From Anaerococcus vaginimassiliensis (GTDB taxonomy: Bacteria; Bacillota; Clostridia; Tissierellales; Peptoniphilaceae), in the NCBI RefSeq assembly GCF_900626155.1, contig NZ_LR130844.1, positions 248,001-312,000 on the forward strand: 64,000 bases of DNA. The letters run 5' to 3'. Under the pieces are notes generated by a model. That model was not told the DNA's origin. It made no database searches and saw only the letters and a list, made by a program, of their open reading frames with translations. A program made the translations under genes and the position numbers. Below, in pieces: positions 44,891-54,428 of this stretch (the first letter of the stretch is position 1; each line of letters begins with the position of its first letter).

Positions 44891-45751
44891 TTAGGTGATA
44901 TTATAAAATTTTATTTCAAAACTTGCCCCGTCGTGGGTATTTGTTACAGAGATTTCTCCATTGTTCTTCTCAACTATAGTCTTTGCCATGGCAAGACCTA
45001 TGCCAAAACCCTTTGAGTCGGGCGATTTGTAAAAGCGCTTGAATATCTTTTTGATTATTTGTTTATCAATCCCACCGCCGTTATCTCTTATAACTAGGCC
45101 TGTGTATAGGGGATTTTTACTTGATGAGATATAAATTTTATCACAAGTAGGCCTATTTACTGCATTTTTTAATATATTTATAAGAGCTTCTGCTAGCCAA
45201 TTAAAATCTCCACATATGATGTTTTCACTTAGAGATTCATCCGTTTTAATAGCTATATTTTTATCTATGTCCAAAATATCCAAAGCGTAATCCACCAGTT
45301 CATCTAGGCTAAATTTCTCTTCTTTCATCATATCCTTATTGGCATCTAGGCTTGAAAGTTTAAGTAAAATATCGGAAAGGGAATTTAACCTTGTTACTTG
45401 CTTTTTAAGTATAATCACATCTTCATTATTGGGAAAATCACCCTCCAAACTTTCTACAGCAAACACCATGGAGGTTATGGGAGTTTTGATTTGGTGGGCG
45501 ATATCTTCTAGGTATTCTATTTGCCTTTTACTATCTTTCCTTGTAGTCTCTTTTGCCTCTACTATTTCTATGAAAAGCTTGTAGATTTTATCTTCAAGAA
45601 TTGAAAAGTCATCTTGTTTCATAGGAAATTGATAGTTACTATCCTTCATTCTATCGATTAGACCTATTAGCTCATCAATCCTTGCCTTTTTCCTTTTTTC
45701 TAAGAAAAAATATAAAAATATTAGACTTATAATCCAAAGTACATATATCAT
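44891..45751 (-). CDS. Short-sensor histidine kinase of the ABC module
   Basis: 286 residues. Only about 17 hydrophobic residues at the N-terminus (one membrane segment, no extracellular domain), then HisKA with EDIAHQIKTPI and a HATPase with NILKNAV, IRDNGGGID and GFGIGLAMAK. Kinases without a sensor domain next to ABC permeases usually read transporter activity (BceS-like). Starts directly at the response regulator stop. Confidence 0.88.
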   Translation of the reverse strand: MIYVLWIISLIFLYFFLEKRKKARIDELIGLIDRMKDSNYQFPMKQDDFSILEDKIYKLFIEIVEAKETTRKDSKRQIEYLEDIAHQIKTPITSMVFAVESLEGDFPNNEDVIILKKQVTRLNSLSDILLKLSSLDANKDMMKEEKFSLDELVDYALDILDIDKNIAIKTDESLSENIICGDFNWLAEALINILKNAVNRPTCDKIYISSSKNPLYTGLVIRDNGGGIDKQIIKKIFKRFYKSPDSKGFGIGLAMAKTIVEKNNGEISVTNTHDGASFEIKFYNIT

Positions 45752-46402
45752 CTAGTCCATCCTATATCCTATTCCCCTAACGGTGGTAATTATACTTTTA
45801 TCAAGTTTTTCTCTGATTCTTTTGATGGTTGATGTGAGGGTATTATCTCTTACAAACTTGTCTCTATCTTCCCAAAACATCTCTAAAAGCTGACCTCTAG
45901 TGTAAACCCTGTGGGGATTTTTGATAAATAGAAGAATGATTTCATATTCAAGGGCACTTACTTCTACCTCTTTTTCTTTGTAGTACAGAAGTTTTTTATC
46001 CAAATCTATTTTTATATCTTTATAGCTTATAGTTTTATCTTCATTTAAAGGAAGAGTCCTAAGGACTGCATCTATCCTTGCCCTAAGAATTGCTAGGGAA
46101 AATGGTTTGGTTATATAATCATCAGCTCCATGATCTAAGGCTTTTATGATAAAATCCTCATCACTTTTGACAGTTGTAACAATCACTCTTATATCCTTAT
46201 CTTTAAGCTTTTCTATAAGATCTCCCCCGTCCTTGTCAGGAAGATTAATATCCAAAAGTGCTGCGTCTATATCTACATTCATCTTATAAAGAGCCTCGTA
46301 GTAGTTTTTTGCAAGGTCGACTTGGTAATTATTTTTCTCTAGATAAATTTTAATTTGCCTCGCTATATCTAAATTATCCTCTACCAGTAGAATTTGTTTC
46401 AT
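45752..46402 (-). CDS. Response regulator of the ABC module
   Basis: 216 residues. Receiver domain with ALLDINLPDKDG (phospho-Asp) and TKPFS, OmpR-type winged helix at the C-terminus (SALEYEIILLF, TSTIKRIREKL, TTVRGIGYRMD). Two bases downstream of recQ, so it is probably co-transcribed with it; the target promoter is not evident. Confidence 0.92.
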   Translation of the reverse strand: MKQILLVEDNLDIARQIKIYLEKNNYQVDLAKNYYEALYKMNVDIDAALLDINLPDKDGGDLIEKLKDKDIRVIVTTVKSDEDFIIKALDHGADDYITKPFSLAILRARIDAVLRTLPLNEDKTISYKDIKIDLDKKLLYYKEKEVEVSALEYEIILLFIKNPHRVYTRGQLLEMFWEDRDKFVRDNTLTSTIKRIREKLDKSIITTVRGIGYRMD

Positions 46403-46404
46403 GA

Positions 46405-48180
46405 TTATTCATACTCCCTTATCTCTGCTAAAAATATGTCTCCGTATTGGATTAGTTTTTTATCTCCTACTCCCTTTACTTCTAGCATTTCTTCTTCGGT
46501 TTTTGGTTTTTTCTGAGCCATTTCTTTAAGGCTTGCATCTGAAAATATTATAAAGGGTGGGATATTTCTCTTCCTTGCCATATCAAGTCTTACAGCCTTT
46601 AGGTGGTTGAAGAGATCTGTATCAAAGTTCTTTTCTATTTCCCTTGGCTTTTTCTCTTCTTCCTTGATATTTACTAGAACAGTCTTTCCATCAAGGAGAA
46701 CTTCTTTTGATTTTTCTGTTAGTTTTAAGACTGGATAAGGAGCACCTGTTACCTTGATGTAGCCATCTGCTACCAACACTCCAATCAAATCTTTGATGTA
46801 GGCTGGAGAGTTTTCTTTCATTATGCCAAAGGTAGATATGTCCTTTAAGTTTTTCTCTCGTGCATTTTTATTATTAGATCCCTTTAGGCAGTCAAGAACT
46901 GTTGTCATCCCGTATCTTTGCTCTAGTCTATAGATACAGGATAAAATTTTTTGACTATCTATGGTTTTATCTACTTTCTTAATTTCAGATAAGCAATTTG
47001 AACAATTGTCGCAATGACTATCAGCATCTTGCCCAAAATAAGCTAGGATATATTCTCTAAGACACCTTGTTGTATTTACATAATTTATTATTGTTTGAAG
47101 TTTTCCCATTTGAAACTGTTTGAATGAATAGTTTGTGCCTAGGTTTATTAAATGCTTGTTAATGATTATATCTTGACCTGAATATAAAAGGATACATGTA
47201 GCATCTTCCCCATCTCGTCCAGCTCTACCTGCTTCTTGGTAGTAGGATTCCATATCTTTTGGCATGTTGTAGTGGATTACAAATCTTACGTTTGACTTAT
47301 CTATTCCCATACCAAAGGCATTGGTTGCTACAATTATCTTTGCCCTGTCGTAGATAAAATTATCTTGAGCTTTCTTCCTCTCATCTTCACTTAGACCTGC
47401 GTGGTATTTTTCTATGGCATAGCCTCTGCTTTTGAGGTTCTTATAAATATCATCGACCTTTTTTCTAGTAGATGCATATATTATGCCAGAATCATCTCTA
47501 TGATCTTTTAGATAAGAATTAAGGTAAGTGAGTTTATTTTTGGGTTTAGCTACCTTAAAATACAAATTTTTCCTATCAAAACCTGTAACCTTGATAAAGG
47601 GATTGGATAATTGAAGGTTATTTATAATATCCTCTCTCACTTCCTTGGTGGCAGTTGCAGTAAAAGCAAGTATCTGAACATCGCCTTTTATCTGATAGAG
47701 GTCAGGGATTAGCTTATAAGACGGTCTAAAATCATGCCCCCACTGAGATATACAATGGGCCTCATCAACTGCAACAAAGGAAATATCAATATCTTTTATA
47801 AAATTTCTAAAAAACTCATTTTCTAGTCTTTCTGGAGATATGTAGAGGATTTTAATATGTCCTTTTTTTACATCAGATAATATTTTTCTATATTTTTCGC
47901 TATCAAGACTAGAATTGATAAAGCCAGCATTTATTCCATTTTCCCTAAGACTATCTACCTGATCTTTCATTAGAGATATTAAAGGTGATATCACAAGACT
48001 TAATCCATCTGTCATTAGGGCAGGTAATTGGTAGCAGATAGACTTGCCACCGCCAGTTGGGAGTACTCCCAGAACATTTCTTCCTTCTAGAATATTTTCT
48101 ATTAGCTCTCTTTGCCCCTGCCTAAAGGAGTCGTAGCCGAAATATTTTTTTAGTTTTTCTAGTAAAATATCTTCTGTCAT
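46405..48180 (-). CDS. recQ: ATP-dependent DNA helicase RecQ
   Basis: 591 residues. Helicase motifs: LPTGGGKS (Walker A), DEAHCISQWGHDFRPSY (DEAH with the aromatic loop), and QEAGRAGRDG (motif VI). Zinc-binding cysteines follow (CLREYILAYFGQ, CDNCSNC), then a winged helix and a C-terminal HRDC domain (about 515-591). Unwinds DNA in recombination and repair. AGGAA precedes ATG 48180; the previous gene ends in a terminator only 22 bases away. Confidence 0.96.
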   Translation of the reverse strand: MTEDILLEKLKKYFGYDSFRQGQRELIENILEGRNVLGVLPTGGGKSICYQLPALMTDGLSLVISPLISLMKDQVDSLRENGINAGFINSSLDSEKYRKILSDVKKGHIKILYISPERLENEFFRNFIKDIDISFVAVDEAHCISQWGHDFRPSYKLIPDLYQIKGDVQILAFTATATKEVREDIINNLQLSNPFIKVTGFDRKNLYFKVAKPKNKLTYLNSYLKDHRDDSGIIYASTRKKVDDIYKNLKSRGYAIEKYHAGLSEDERKKAQDNFIYDRAKIIVATNAFGMGIDKSNVRFVIHYNMPKDMESYYQEAGRAGRDGEDATCILLYSGQDIIINKHLINLGTNYSFKQFQMGKLQTIINYVNTTRCLREYILAYFGQDADSHCDNCSNCLSEIKKVDKTIDSQKILSCIYRLEQRYGMTTVLDCLKGSNNKNAREKNLKDISTFGIMKENSPAYIKDLIGVLVADGYIKVTGAPYPVLKLTEKSKEVLLDGKTVLVNIKEEEKKPREIEKNFDTDLFNHLKAVRLDMARKRNIPPFIIFSDASLKEMAQKKPKTEEEMLEVKGVGDKKLIQYGDIFLAEIREYE

Positions 48181-48201
48181 CTAAATTCCTATTCTAAAAA
48201 A

Positions 48202-48256
48202 GCCTAGGAAAAGTTAGTAGGCGAGTTTTCCTCGTCTATCTAACTTTAACCTAAGC
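48202..48256 (-). terminator. Terminator of the large methyltransferase-ecf-truA operon
   Basis: On the minus strand GCTTAGG...CCTAGGC brackets an inner AAGTTAG/CTAACTT stem and a GACGAGG-AAAA-CTCGCC-like tip, followed by TTTTTT. It starts directly after the stop codon. Confidence 0.8.
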
Positions 48257-49429
48257 CTAATAATCGCTTGATTCTTCTTCGCTATCACTTACATCTTCAT
48301 CGTAAGTTTCATCTTGGTTTTCTTCGCTTTCACTATCAGTATCATAGTCATTTTCATCAGATGATTCATCTGTTGTATCTTCTTTGATATCAGATTCTAA
48401 CTCATTATCATCTGTGGTTTTATCTTGATCTTCTTTAGTGTTCTCATCTTCCGATTCAGAATCTTTTTCTTCATCTTCTTTGCCAGTTTGATTTGTAATA
48501 TACTCATCATTGTCGAGGACTGCTCCTTCGCCTTTGTTAAAGATTATATCACCAATCTTAGTTCTCATAGATATATCGAACTTGCCATTATTTTCGCTCT
48601 TGTAGCCGTCCTTGATATTCTTATAGGAAATATTTCCTAGAATAAATTTACCAAGGTTTATTTTGGCAGTCACATTGTAATCTTCTACCTTGTTTTCACT
48701 AGCTACGATTATATCGCCTGTTTGAGTTGAAAAGTCTAGCTTGTCAGCAAGCTTTGACTCAGCTATGTTGATATTTCCGCTAATTGTTGCAAGTTTTGTC
48801 TCGCTAATTTCTGATTTGTTAAGGTTAATAGATCCAGAATCAGTTGAAATAGACCCTCTTAGCAAGGCGTTTTCTATGGAAATATTTCCGCTTTTAACTG
48901 CAAGGTCAATATTTTTGGCATTTAGGTCAGATATTTTGATATCTCCTGCTGTTACCTTTCCCTTGATTTGTTCAACAGTTGCATCTTTTGGCAAAAATAT
49001 CCTTACTATTGGCATCTTGTCTTTCATGTAGAGGTCTTTACCAATAACCTTGCTTTTAAGCTTAACTGCTCCTTCGCTAAAGCTAACGTCCATATCGTAA
49101 ACATGGTCTTCTCCCTTGTATAAAACTGTGTATTCTATATAAGGATTAGTTGATGATCTTTGTATCCTAACATCGCAAGTACCAAGGTCAAAGTCTATAC
49201 TTGAGATATCATTTAAATCGACTCTCATAATCTTTGATTGGTTGTATGAGTTATCATCTATTTGACTAGTTGTGGCGAGGTTTCCTGACATGGCTCCGCC
49301 CTTGCCAATTGCAAAATACACTATTAGGGCAACTACAATGACCAATGCTCCAATTATAACATTTTTATTTCTTAAAATCTTGTTTAGACTTTTCTTATTA
49401 ACTTTCTTATCTTTATTCTTCTTTTCCAT
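48257..49429 (-). CDS. Membrane-anchored DUF4097-like beta-solenoid protein
   Basis: 390 residues. Short basic N-terminus, one membrane segment (about 25-42), then an extracellular region of repeating short strands (about 110-280; units like LRGSISTDSGSINLNKSEIS and SGNINIAESKL) as in DUF4097 adhesin-like domains. The last 90 residues are almost only D, E, S, N, K and T. Function unknown; envelope-stress or cell-wall role is possible. ATG 49429 behind GGTGGAAG; overlaps the previous gene by 17 bases. Confidence 0.7.
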   Translation of the reverse strand: MEKKNKDKKVNKKSLNKILRNKNVIIGALVIVVALIVYFAIGKGGAMSGNLATTSQIDDNSYNQSKIMRVDLNDISSIDFDLGTCDVRIQRSSTNPYIEYTVLYKGEDHVYDMDVSFSEGAVKLKSKVIGKDLYMKDKMPIVRIFLPKDATVEQIKGKVTAGDIKISDLNAKNIDLAVKSGNISIENALLRGSISTDSGSINLNKSEISETKLATISGNINIAESKLADKLDFSTQTGDIIVASENKVEDYNVTAKINLGKFILGNISYKNIKDGYKSENNGKFDISMRTKIGDIIFNKGEGAVLDNDEYITNQTGKEDEEKDSESEDENTKEDQDKTTDDNELESDIKEDTTDESSDENDYDTDSESEENQDETYDEDVSDSEEESSDY

Positions 49430-49820
49430 AATTTCTTCCACCTGCTATATAAATAAATATCATGATTGTCGTAAATACTAGGATACTAGCTATATAATAA
49501 ATACTTTTCCCACTTTCCACAAAGGGATTAAAAAGATAGGAAGTTAAGGTAAAAGCTTTGCTCTTTCTTATATATTCTATCACATAAATGATAGAACCTA
49601 CATTGTACATGGCAATTATTATAGCCAAAATATTGCTGCTTAGCTTTAGTTTGTTACGTTTTATGTATAAAAAACATAAAGCTAGCAAAATAAAGCAAAG
49701 AATCAAATAGGGGACAAGCCTATTTTCTTTTACAAAAACTCCAAGACTAAGCATAAAGGCTAAAATCGTTAGACATTTTATTTCATTCGTTGATTTTTCT
49801 GTCAAAATTCTACCCTCCAT
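49413..49820 (-). CDS. Small four-helix membrane protein
   Basis: 135 residues with four hydrophobic segments (about 16-32, 37-53, 62-80, 107-126) and no motif I recognise. ATG 49820 overlaps truA by 19 bases; a TTG five codons later (49805) has a better-spaced GGAGGG and may be the true start. Its overlap with the DUF4097-like gene suggests the two act together. Confidence 0.6.
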   Translation of the reverse strand: MEGRILTEKSTNEIKCLTILAFMLSLGVFVKENRLVPYLILCFILLALCFLYIKRNKLKLSSNILAIIIAMYNVGSIIYVIEYIRKSKAFTLTSYLFNPFVESGKSIYYIASILVFTTIMIFIYIAGGRNYGKEE

Positions 49821-50542
49821 AGGTAAAGTCCCTCTGCTCCCAAGGCTGGGTTTGCTCTTTTGGTATTTTCTTTATCAAAAAACTTCTCGTAATCATCTAG
49901 GCTAATTCTACCACGGGCAAGCTCTATGAGAGATCCAACCATAATCCTTACTTGGTTGTGGAGGAAGGATTCTCCCTTAAAATATATTTCAAGATCTGTA
50001 CCGTTTTCTATAAAATAGGCTTCTTCTATAGTTCTTACTGTATTTATCGAAAGATTCTTATCTTCCATCATAAACAACTTAAAATCATGCGTGCCAACTA
50101 AAAGCTTTAGTCCTTCTTCTAACTTTTTTAAGTCAAGCTTATAGGTTACATGTTCCTTGTAATTTCTATATATTGGATGCATATCCTTACTCCTACATAT
50201 AACATACTTGTATAGCTTGGATTTGGCAGAAAATCTCGCATGAAAGTTTAAATCAACTTCCCTAGATGAGATCGCTAATATATCATCTGGCAAATGGGGT
50301 TGGATTTGAAACTTAAATCCAATAGGATTTATATCACTTGCCGTTAGAAAATTTACAAAGTGACTTTTGGCGTGGACTCCACTGTCAGTTCTCCCACAAG
50401 AAACTATCCTATTTTCTTCTCCTGTTACCTTTCTGATGGCCTTAGTTAATTCTTCTTCTACACTTCTTTGATCTTTCTGGTACTGAAAGCCTGAAAAAAG
50501 AGCCCCATCATATGAGGTCTCTAGCAAAATATTTTTAATCAT
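49802..50542 (-). CDS. truA: tRNA pseudouridine synthase A
   Basis: 246 residues. Catalytic Asp in GRTDSGVHA, plus FHARFSAKSKLYKYVI and FLHNQVRIMVG. Makes pseudouridine at positions 38-40 of tRNA. The frame is open 20 codons upstream, but ATG 50542 overlaps the ecfT stop as ATGA and begins MIKNILLETSYDG as in homologues. Confidence 0.94.
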   Translation of the reverse strand: MIKNILLETSYDGALFSGFQYQKDQRSVEEELTKAIRKVTGEENRIVSCGRTDSGVHAKSHFVNFLTASDINPIGFKFQIQPHLPDDILAISSREVDLNFHARFSAKSKLYKYVICRSKDMHPIYRNYKEHVTYKLDLKKLEEGLKLLVGTHDFKLFMMEDKNLSINTVRTIEEAYFIENGTDLEIYFKGESFLHNQVRIMVGSLIELARGRISLDDYEKFFDKENTKRANPALGAEGLYLWRVEF

Positions 50543-51333
50543 ACAAAGTGCATTACTATAACTACTAGACAAAAGATAGTAAAGAGGATTATAGTTGTCC
50601 AATCTTTCCTATCCATGCTTATTTCATTGAGCTTTGTCCTATCGTGGCCTATCCTATACATCCTAGCTTCCATTGCTGTTGCTAGATCGTCACTTCTTTT
50701 AAAGGAGTTGATAAATAGGGGAACTAAGAGAGGAATCATGCTCACTGCCCTATTTATAATGTTACCTGATTCAAAGTCAGCTCCCCTCGCCATTTGCGCC
50801 ATCCTTATTTTTTGTGCTTCGTCAAATAAGGTTGGGATAAAACGAAGAGATATAGAAATCATCATAGCAAGCTCACCTGCAGGAAAACCAAATCTCTTTA
50901 GAGGTGAGAAAAGTTTCTCCAAACCATAGGTTAATTCCATGGGACTAGTCGTATAAGTTAGAACTGATGTTGCAAGAATTATAAGGATCAATCTAAGTAT
51001 TGTAAATCCTGTCCTATATAATCCTTCTTTTGTTATAGTTACAGGACCAATCGTCCAAAGGGCTGTTCCTCCTGTTGTAACTAAGTTAATTATACCCGTT
51101 ATCACTATGATAAATATCAATGGCTTTAGGGATTTAAAGATTGCCTTTAGGGGAATCTTTGAAACTATTAGCATGGCTAAGAGTAGGATAACAAAAGGAA
51201 GGTATCCTAAAAATGAATCCACAAAAAATATGGTGATTATATACAAAAATACTCCCACTATTTTTACCCTAGGATCTAGCCTATGGATAAAGGTATCAAA
51301 GGGAAGGTATTGTCCGATACTAATGTTTCCCAT
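50539..51333 (-). CDS. ecfT: ECF transporter transmembrane subunit EcfT
   Basis: 264 residues, about six membrane segments, and the two coupling Ala-Arg-Gly type motifs AQMARGADF and ATAMEARMYR that contact the ATPases. Shared membrane module for vitamin-binding S components. Overlaps ecfA2 by 14 bases and truA by four. Confidence 0.94.
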   Translation of the reverse strand: MGNISIGQYLPFDTFIHRLDPRVKIVGVFLYIITIFFVDSFLGYLPFVILLLAMLIVSKIPLKAIFKSLKPLIFIIVITGIINLVTTGGTALWTIGPVTITKEGLYRTGFTILRLILIILATSVLTYTTSPMELTYGLEKLFSPLKRFGFPAGELAMMISISLRFIPTLFDEAQKIRMAQMARGADFESGNIINRAVSMIPLLVPLFINSFKRSDDLATAMEARMYRIGHDRTKLNEISMDRKDWTTIILFTIFCLVVIVMHFV

Positions 51334-52183
51334 CTTCGCCCCCTAAAACTCTACTTAATTCTTCAATGGCAGCATCTACTGTGTAGATATCATCACGAAC
51401 TTCTGGATTTTTCTTCTTGTAGGCTCTCATAAACTTGGTAATTTGTGGTATGTCTAGTCCTATCGAATCTAGGTCTACTTGGGTGAAGGTATCATAGGTA
51501 GATTTATCCGAATAAACTTCTCCCTTATTCATTACAATAACTCTATCCACATATTCTGCCACATCTTCCATGGAGTGACTTACAAGTACTATAGATAGCT
51601 CAGGGTCGTTTTCATATAAATTCATTATCTCAGAAAATATTTCATCTCGACCTATTGGATCAAGGCCTGCTGTTAGCTCATCTAAAACTAAAACCCTAGG
51701 GTTCATAGAAAGGATACCTGCGACAGCTACCCTTCTTTGTTGACCACCCGATAGTTCGAATGGAGATTTATCCTTGTAGGTTTCATAGTCGAGACCAACT
51801 TTCTCCATGGACATTTTTACTCTTTTGGAAACTTCCTCATCTGATAAGCCCATGTTTTTTGGTCCAAAGGCTATATCTTTTTCTATGCTTTCTTCAAAAA
51901 GTTGGTTTTCTGGATATTGAAAGACGAGCCCTACCTTAAATCTCGCCTCTTTTCTTCTTTTTTTATCTTTTGAGTTGATTCCATCTATAGTACAATCACC
52001 CTTACTTGGGATAAGTAGGCCGTTTAGAAGTTGGACTAGGGTTGACTTCCCAGATCCAGTTTGACCGATTAGACCTACTACCTCGTGGGAATTTATATTT
52101 AAATTTATATCCTTTAGGGCGTACACCTCAGAAGGAAGTCCCTCATTGTAGATGTAATCAACATTGTTTAGTTCTATTTTCAT
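51320..52183 (-). CDS. ecfA2: ECF transporter ATPase EcfA2
   Basis: 287 residues. Walker A GQTGSGKST, signature LSGGQQRR, Walker B LVLDELTAGLD (Leu in place of Pro, typical of EcfA2). Overlaps ecfA1 by four bases. Confidence 0.94.
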   Translation of the reverse strand: MKIELNNVDYIYNEGLPSEVYALKDINLNINSHEVVGLIGQTGSGKSTLVQLLNGLLIPSKGDCTIDGINSKDKKRRKEARFKVGLVFQYPENQLFEESIEKDIAFGPKNMGLSDEEVSKRVKMSMEKVGLDYETYKDKSPFELSGGQQRRVAVAGILSMNPRVLVLDELTAGLDPIGRDEIFSEIMNLYENDPELSIVLVSHSMEDVAEYVDRVIVMNKGEVYSDKSTYDTFTQVDLDSIGLDIPQITKFMRAYKKKNPEVRDDIYTVDAAIEELSRVLGGEDGKH

Positions 52184-53004
52184 ATAGTTTCTAAAAACTC
52201 CTCGATATTTAGTGGAAGCTTATCAAGCGTAATCCCCTTGTTTTTAAGCTCATAGGCAACTTCTGTTACCTGAGGAACAGCAAGACCTAATTCTTTCATC
52301 TTACTTACCTGAGAAAATACTTCCCTAGAAGATCCTTCTAAGGCCTTTCTTCCCTTATCTAAGACAATTATCTTATCTGCAAGGACTGCCTCTTCCATGT
52401 AGTGGGTAATGTATATTATAGTCTTGCCGTACTTTTTATTTAAGTCTTTTACAAGGTTAATTACATCTTTTCTACCCTTTGGGTCAAGCATGGCAGTTGG
52501 TTCATCAAAGATTATATAATCAGATAGCATAGCTATAACGCCTGCTATGGATACTCTTTGCTTTTGTCCACCTGAAAGGTTTGATGGATTTCTCTTTTTA
52601 AAATCTGTCATTCCGACAAGGTCAATGGCATTATCTACTCTTTCTCTTAGTTCAGGATTTGGCACAGCTAAGTTTTCTGGCCCAAAGGCTACCTCTTCTT
52701 CGACAGTTGTTGCAACCATTTGATTATCTGGATTTTGAAATACCATGGAACATTTTTCCCTAATATCCCAAATACTATCTTCATTTTTGCTATTTATATC
52801 ATCTACCCAAATATCTCCCGAAGTTGGCATTATCTGAGCATTTAAGAGCTTGCCTAGGGTTGATTTGCCAGAACCATTGTGACCTAAGATTGCTACAAAT
52901 TCTCCCTTTTTAATCTCAATTGATAAATTGTCTAGGGCCTTTTTTTCTTCCGTCTCATCCTCTGACTGAGGGTAGATGTAGGTTAAATTTTCTATTTTAA
53001 TCAT
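52180..53004 (-). CDS. ecfA1: ECF transporter ATPase EcfA1
   Basis: 274 residues. Walker A GHNGSGKST, signature LSGGQKQR, Walker B IIFDEPTAMLD. Forms the ATPase pair with EcfA2. Eight bases after the L,D-transpeptidase gene. Confidence 0.94.
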   Translation of the reverse strand: MIKIENLTYIYPQSEDETEEKKALDNLSIEIKKGEFVAILGHNGSGKSTLGKLLNAQIMPTSGDIWVDDINSKNEDSIWDIREKCSMVFQNPDNQMVATTVEEEVAFGPENLAVPNPELRERVDNAIDLVGMTDFKKRNPSNLSGGQKQRVSIAGVIAMLSDYIIFDEPTAMLDPKGRKDVINLVKDLNKKYGKTIIYITHYMEEAVLADKIIVLDKGRKALEGSSREVFSQVSKMKELGLAVPQVTEVAYELKNKGITLDKLPLNIEEFLETI

Positions 53005-53012
53005 TATTTTTC

Positions 53013-54419
53013 CTAATAAATCATCGCTGGTGAGTTGTTAGTTGATGATTCGTAAACTACTACTGGTGTGTGAACTTCAACATTGTTAAAGACAATTTCT
53101 GCTACACTTGGTGGGAGATTCAAGCAACCGTGGCTACCGTCGTATTGGTAAATGTCACCACCAAATGAATATCTCCAATCTGCATCATGGAAGCCTTCGC
53201 CATCCCAACCGATTGGCATCCAAAATCTAACTGGGGTCTTGTACCTGTCTCCAACAAATCCAACTCCTTCTAGAGTTGTGTTGGTGTTTTTAGAAAGGAT
53301 TGAACCAACACCTACATTTGTTTGCCATCCACCTTGATTGATACCAGTCACTAGAGGAGATTCTACAATTAGCTCTCCATTCTTGTAAAACCACATGTAT
53401 TGGCGAGAAATATCTACTTCTATATAAGTATTTCCTAAGTCTGAGCCGTCTTCTTCTCTATTGTAAGCGTATCTTTCATAAACAGGTTCGACATCTCCGC
53501 TTTTTCTTTGGTTAAATAGCTTTAAGACTTCATCTCCTGTCGCTGATTGGTCTAGGACAAAGCCATATACACCAGGATTTACAACGATCTCACCTATACC
53601 TGTAGCATTAAACTTCCTATCTTTACCATAAGTATCTGTTTTATCTGCTATACCTGCCATAAATTCCATTAGCTTGTCATAGTCTATTTGAAACTTCTCG
53701 CCCTCTTGGTAAATCATATTTACAAGATCTTCACCCTTTAGTTTTAGATCAAAACCATTGAAGTTAAACTTGATATTCATAGCTTCGATCTTCTTGGCAT
53801 CTTCTTCAAGAGCCTTTAATTCTGGTGAATCTGATAGGACTGTTGGACTTTCATAGAAATCATCTTCAAGTTTGATGTCCTTATGATCTGTAGATATAGC
53901 TCTAATAATATCGTCCTTAACCTTAGTGTAGTCTAGCTTGTTACCCATTACTGCATCTTTTAGCTCAAAGCTATCTCCCTTAAAGACGACTCCCGCATCT
54001 TCTGGTTCTGTAATATTTGTAAAAAGCGGACTTCCCTTTAGGATTTCGTCTAGTTTTTCTTCATCATAAGAAATTTTGTAATCAAATTTAAGTTGGTCTT
54101 TCTTTAACCCAACCATATTAAGTGGCCAAGCAAATGGATTTTGGTCAATACTCGCATTAGCTGGAATTGTAGCATTATAATCAATTTGATCAGAATCTAG
54201 ATTTAATTTTCTATCATCTCTACCACTAACTTCTAGGTCAAATCTCTCGCCAACTTCCTCCAAGGCTGATTCCCTGGAAGCAAAAGAAACATTCTTACCA
54301 TTGATATAGGTATTTGGTAGGGTTATAAACGTAAATACAAGACTTCCTACTAGATAAATACCTGCTATTATTAATAAAACCCAAAGCCAAGCTCTGGATT
54401 GTTTCTTATTATCTGTAAT
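53013..54419 (-). CDS. L,D-transpeptidase (YkuD) with an ATT start
   Basis: 468 residues if begun at ATT 54419-54417, five nt behind GGAGG (54429-54425), which itself runs into the TAG stop of the preceding gene. From that stop to codon 53 there is no ATG, GTG or TTG in frame; the first TTG (54263) would remove the membrane anchor (about 10-33). With the ATT start the order is anchor, PG-binding-4-like domain (about 55-290), and a YkuD domain (about 335-460) with SHGCLN (H430, C432). It cross-links peptidoglycan 3-3 or attaches proteins. In operon with rRNA methyltransferase and ecf genes. Confidence 0.85.
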   Translation of the reverse strand: MTDNKKQSRAWLWVLLIIAGIYLVGSLVFTFITLPNTYINGKNVSFASRESALEEVGERFDLEVSGRDDRKLNLDSDQIDYNATIPANASIDQNPFAWPLNMVGLKKDQLKFDYKISYDEEKLDEILKGSPLFTNITEPEDAGVVFKGDSFELKDAVMGNKLDYTKVKDDIIRAISTDHKDIKLEDDFYESPTVLSDSPELKALEEDAKKIEAMNIKFNFNGFDLKLKGEDLVNMIYQEGEKFQIDYDKLMEFMAGIADKTDTYGKDRKFNATGIGEIVVNPGVYGFVLDQSATGDEVLKLFNQRKSGDVEPVYERYAYNREEDGSDLGNTYIEVDISRQYMWFYKNGELIVESPLVTGINQGGWQTNVGVGSILSKNTNTTLEGVGFVGDRYKTPVRFWMPIGWDGEGFHDADWRYSFGGDIYQYDGSHGCLNLPPSVAEIVFNNVEVHTPVVVYESSTNNSPAMIY

Positions 54420-54428
54420 AATATCCTC

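Noticed and set aside
54263-54265. TTG start for the L,D-transpeptidase
   Set aside because: It would discard a well-formed membrane anchor and has no ribosome-binding site, whereas GGAGG stands directly before the upstream ATT.
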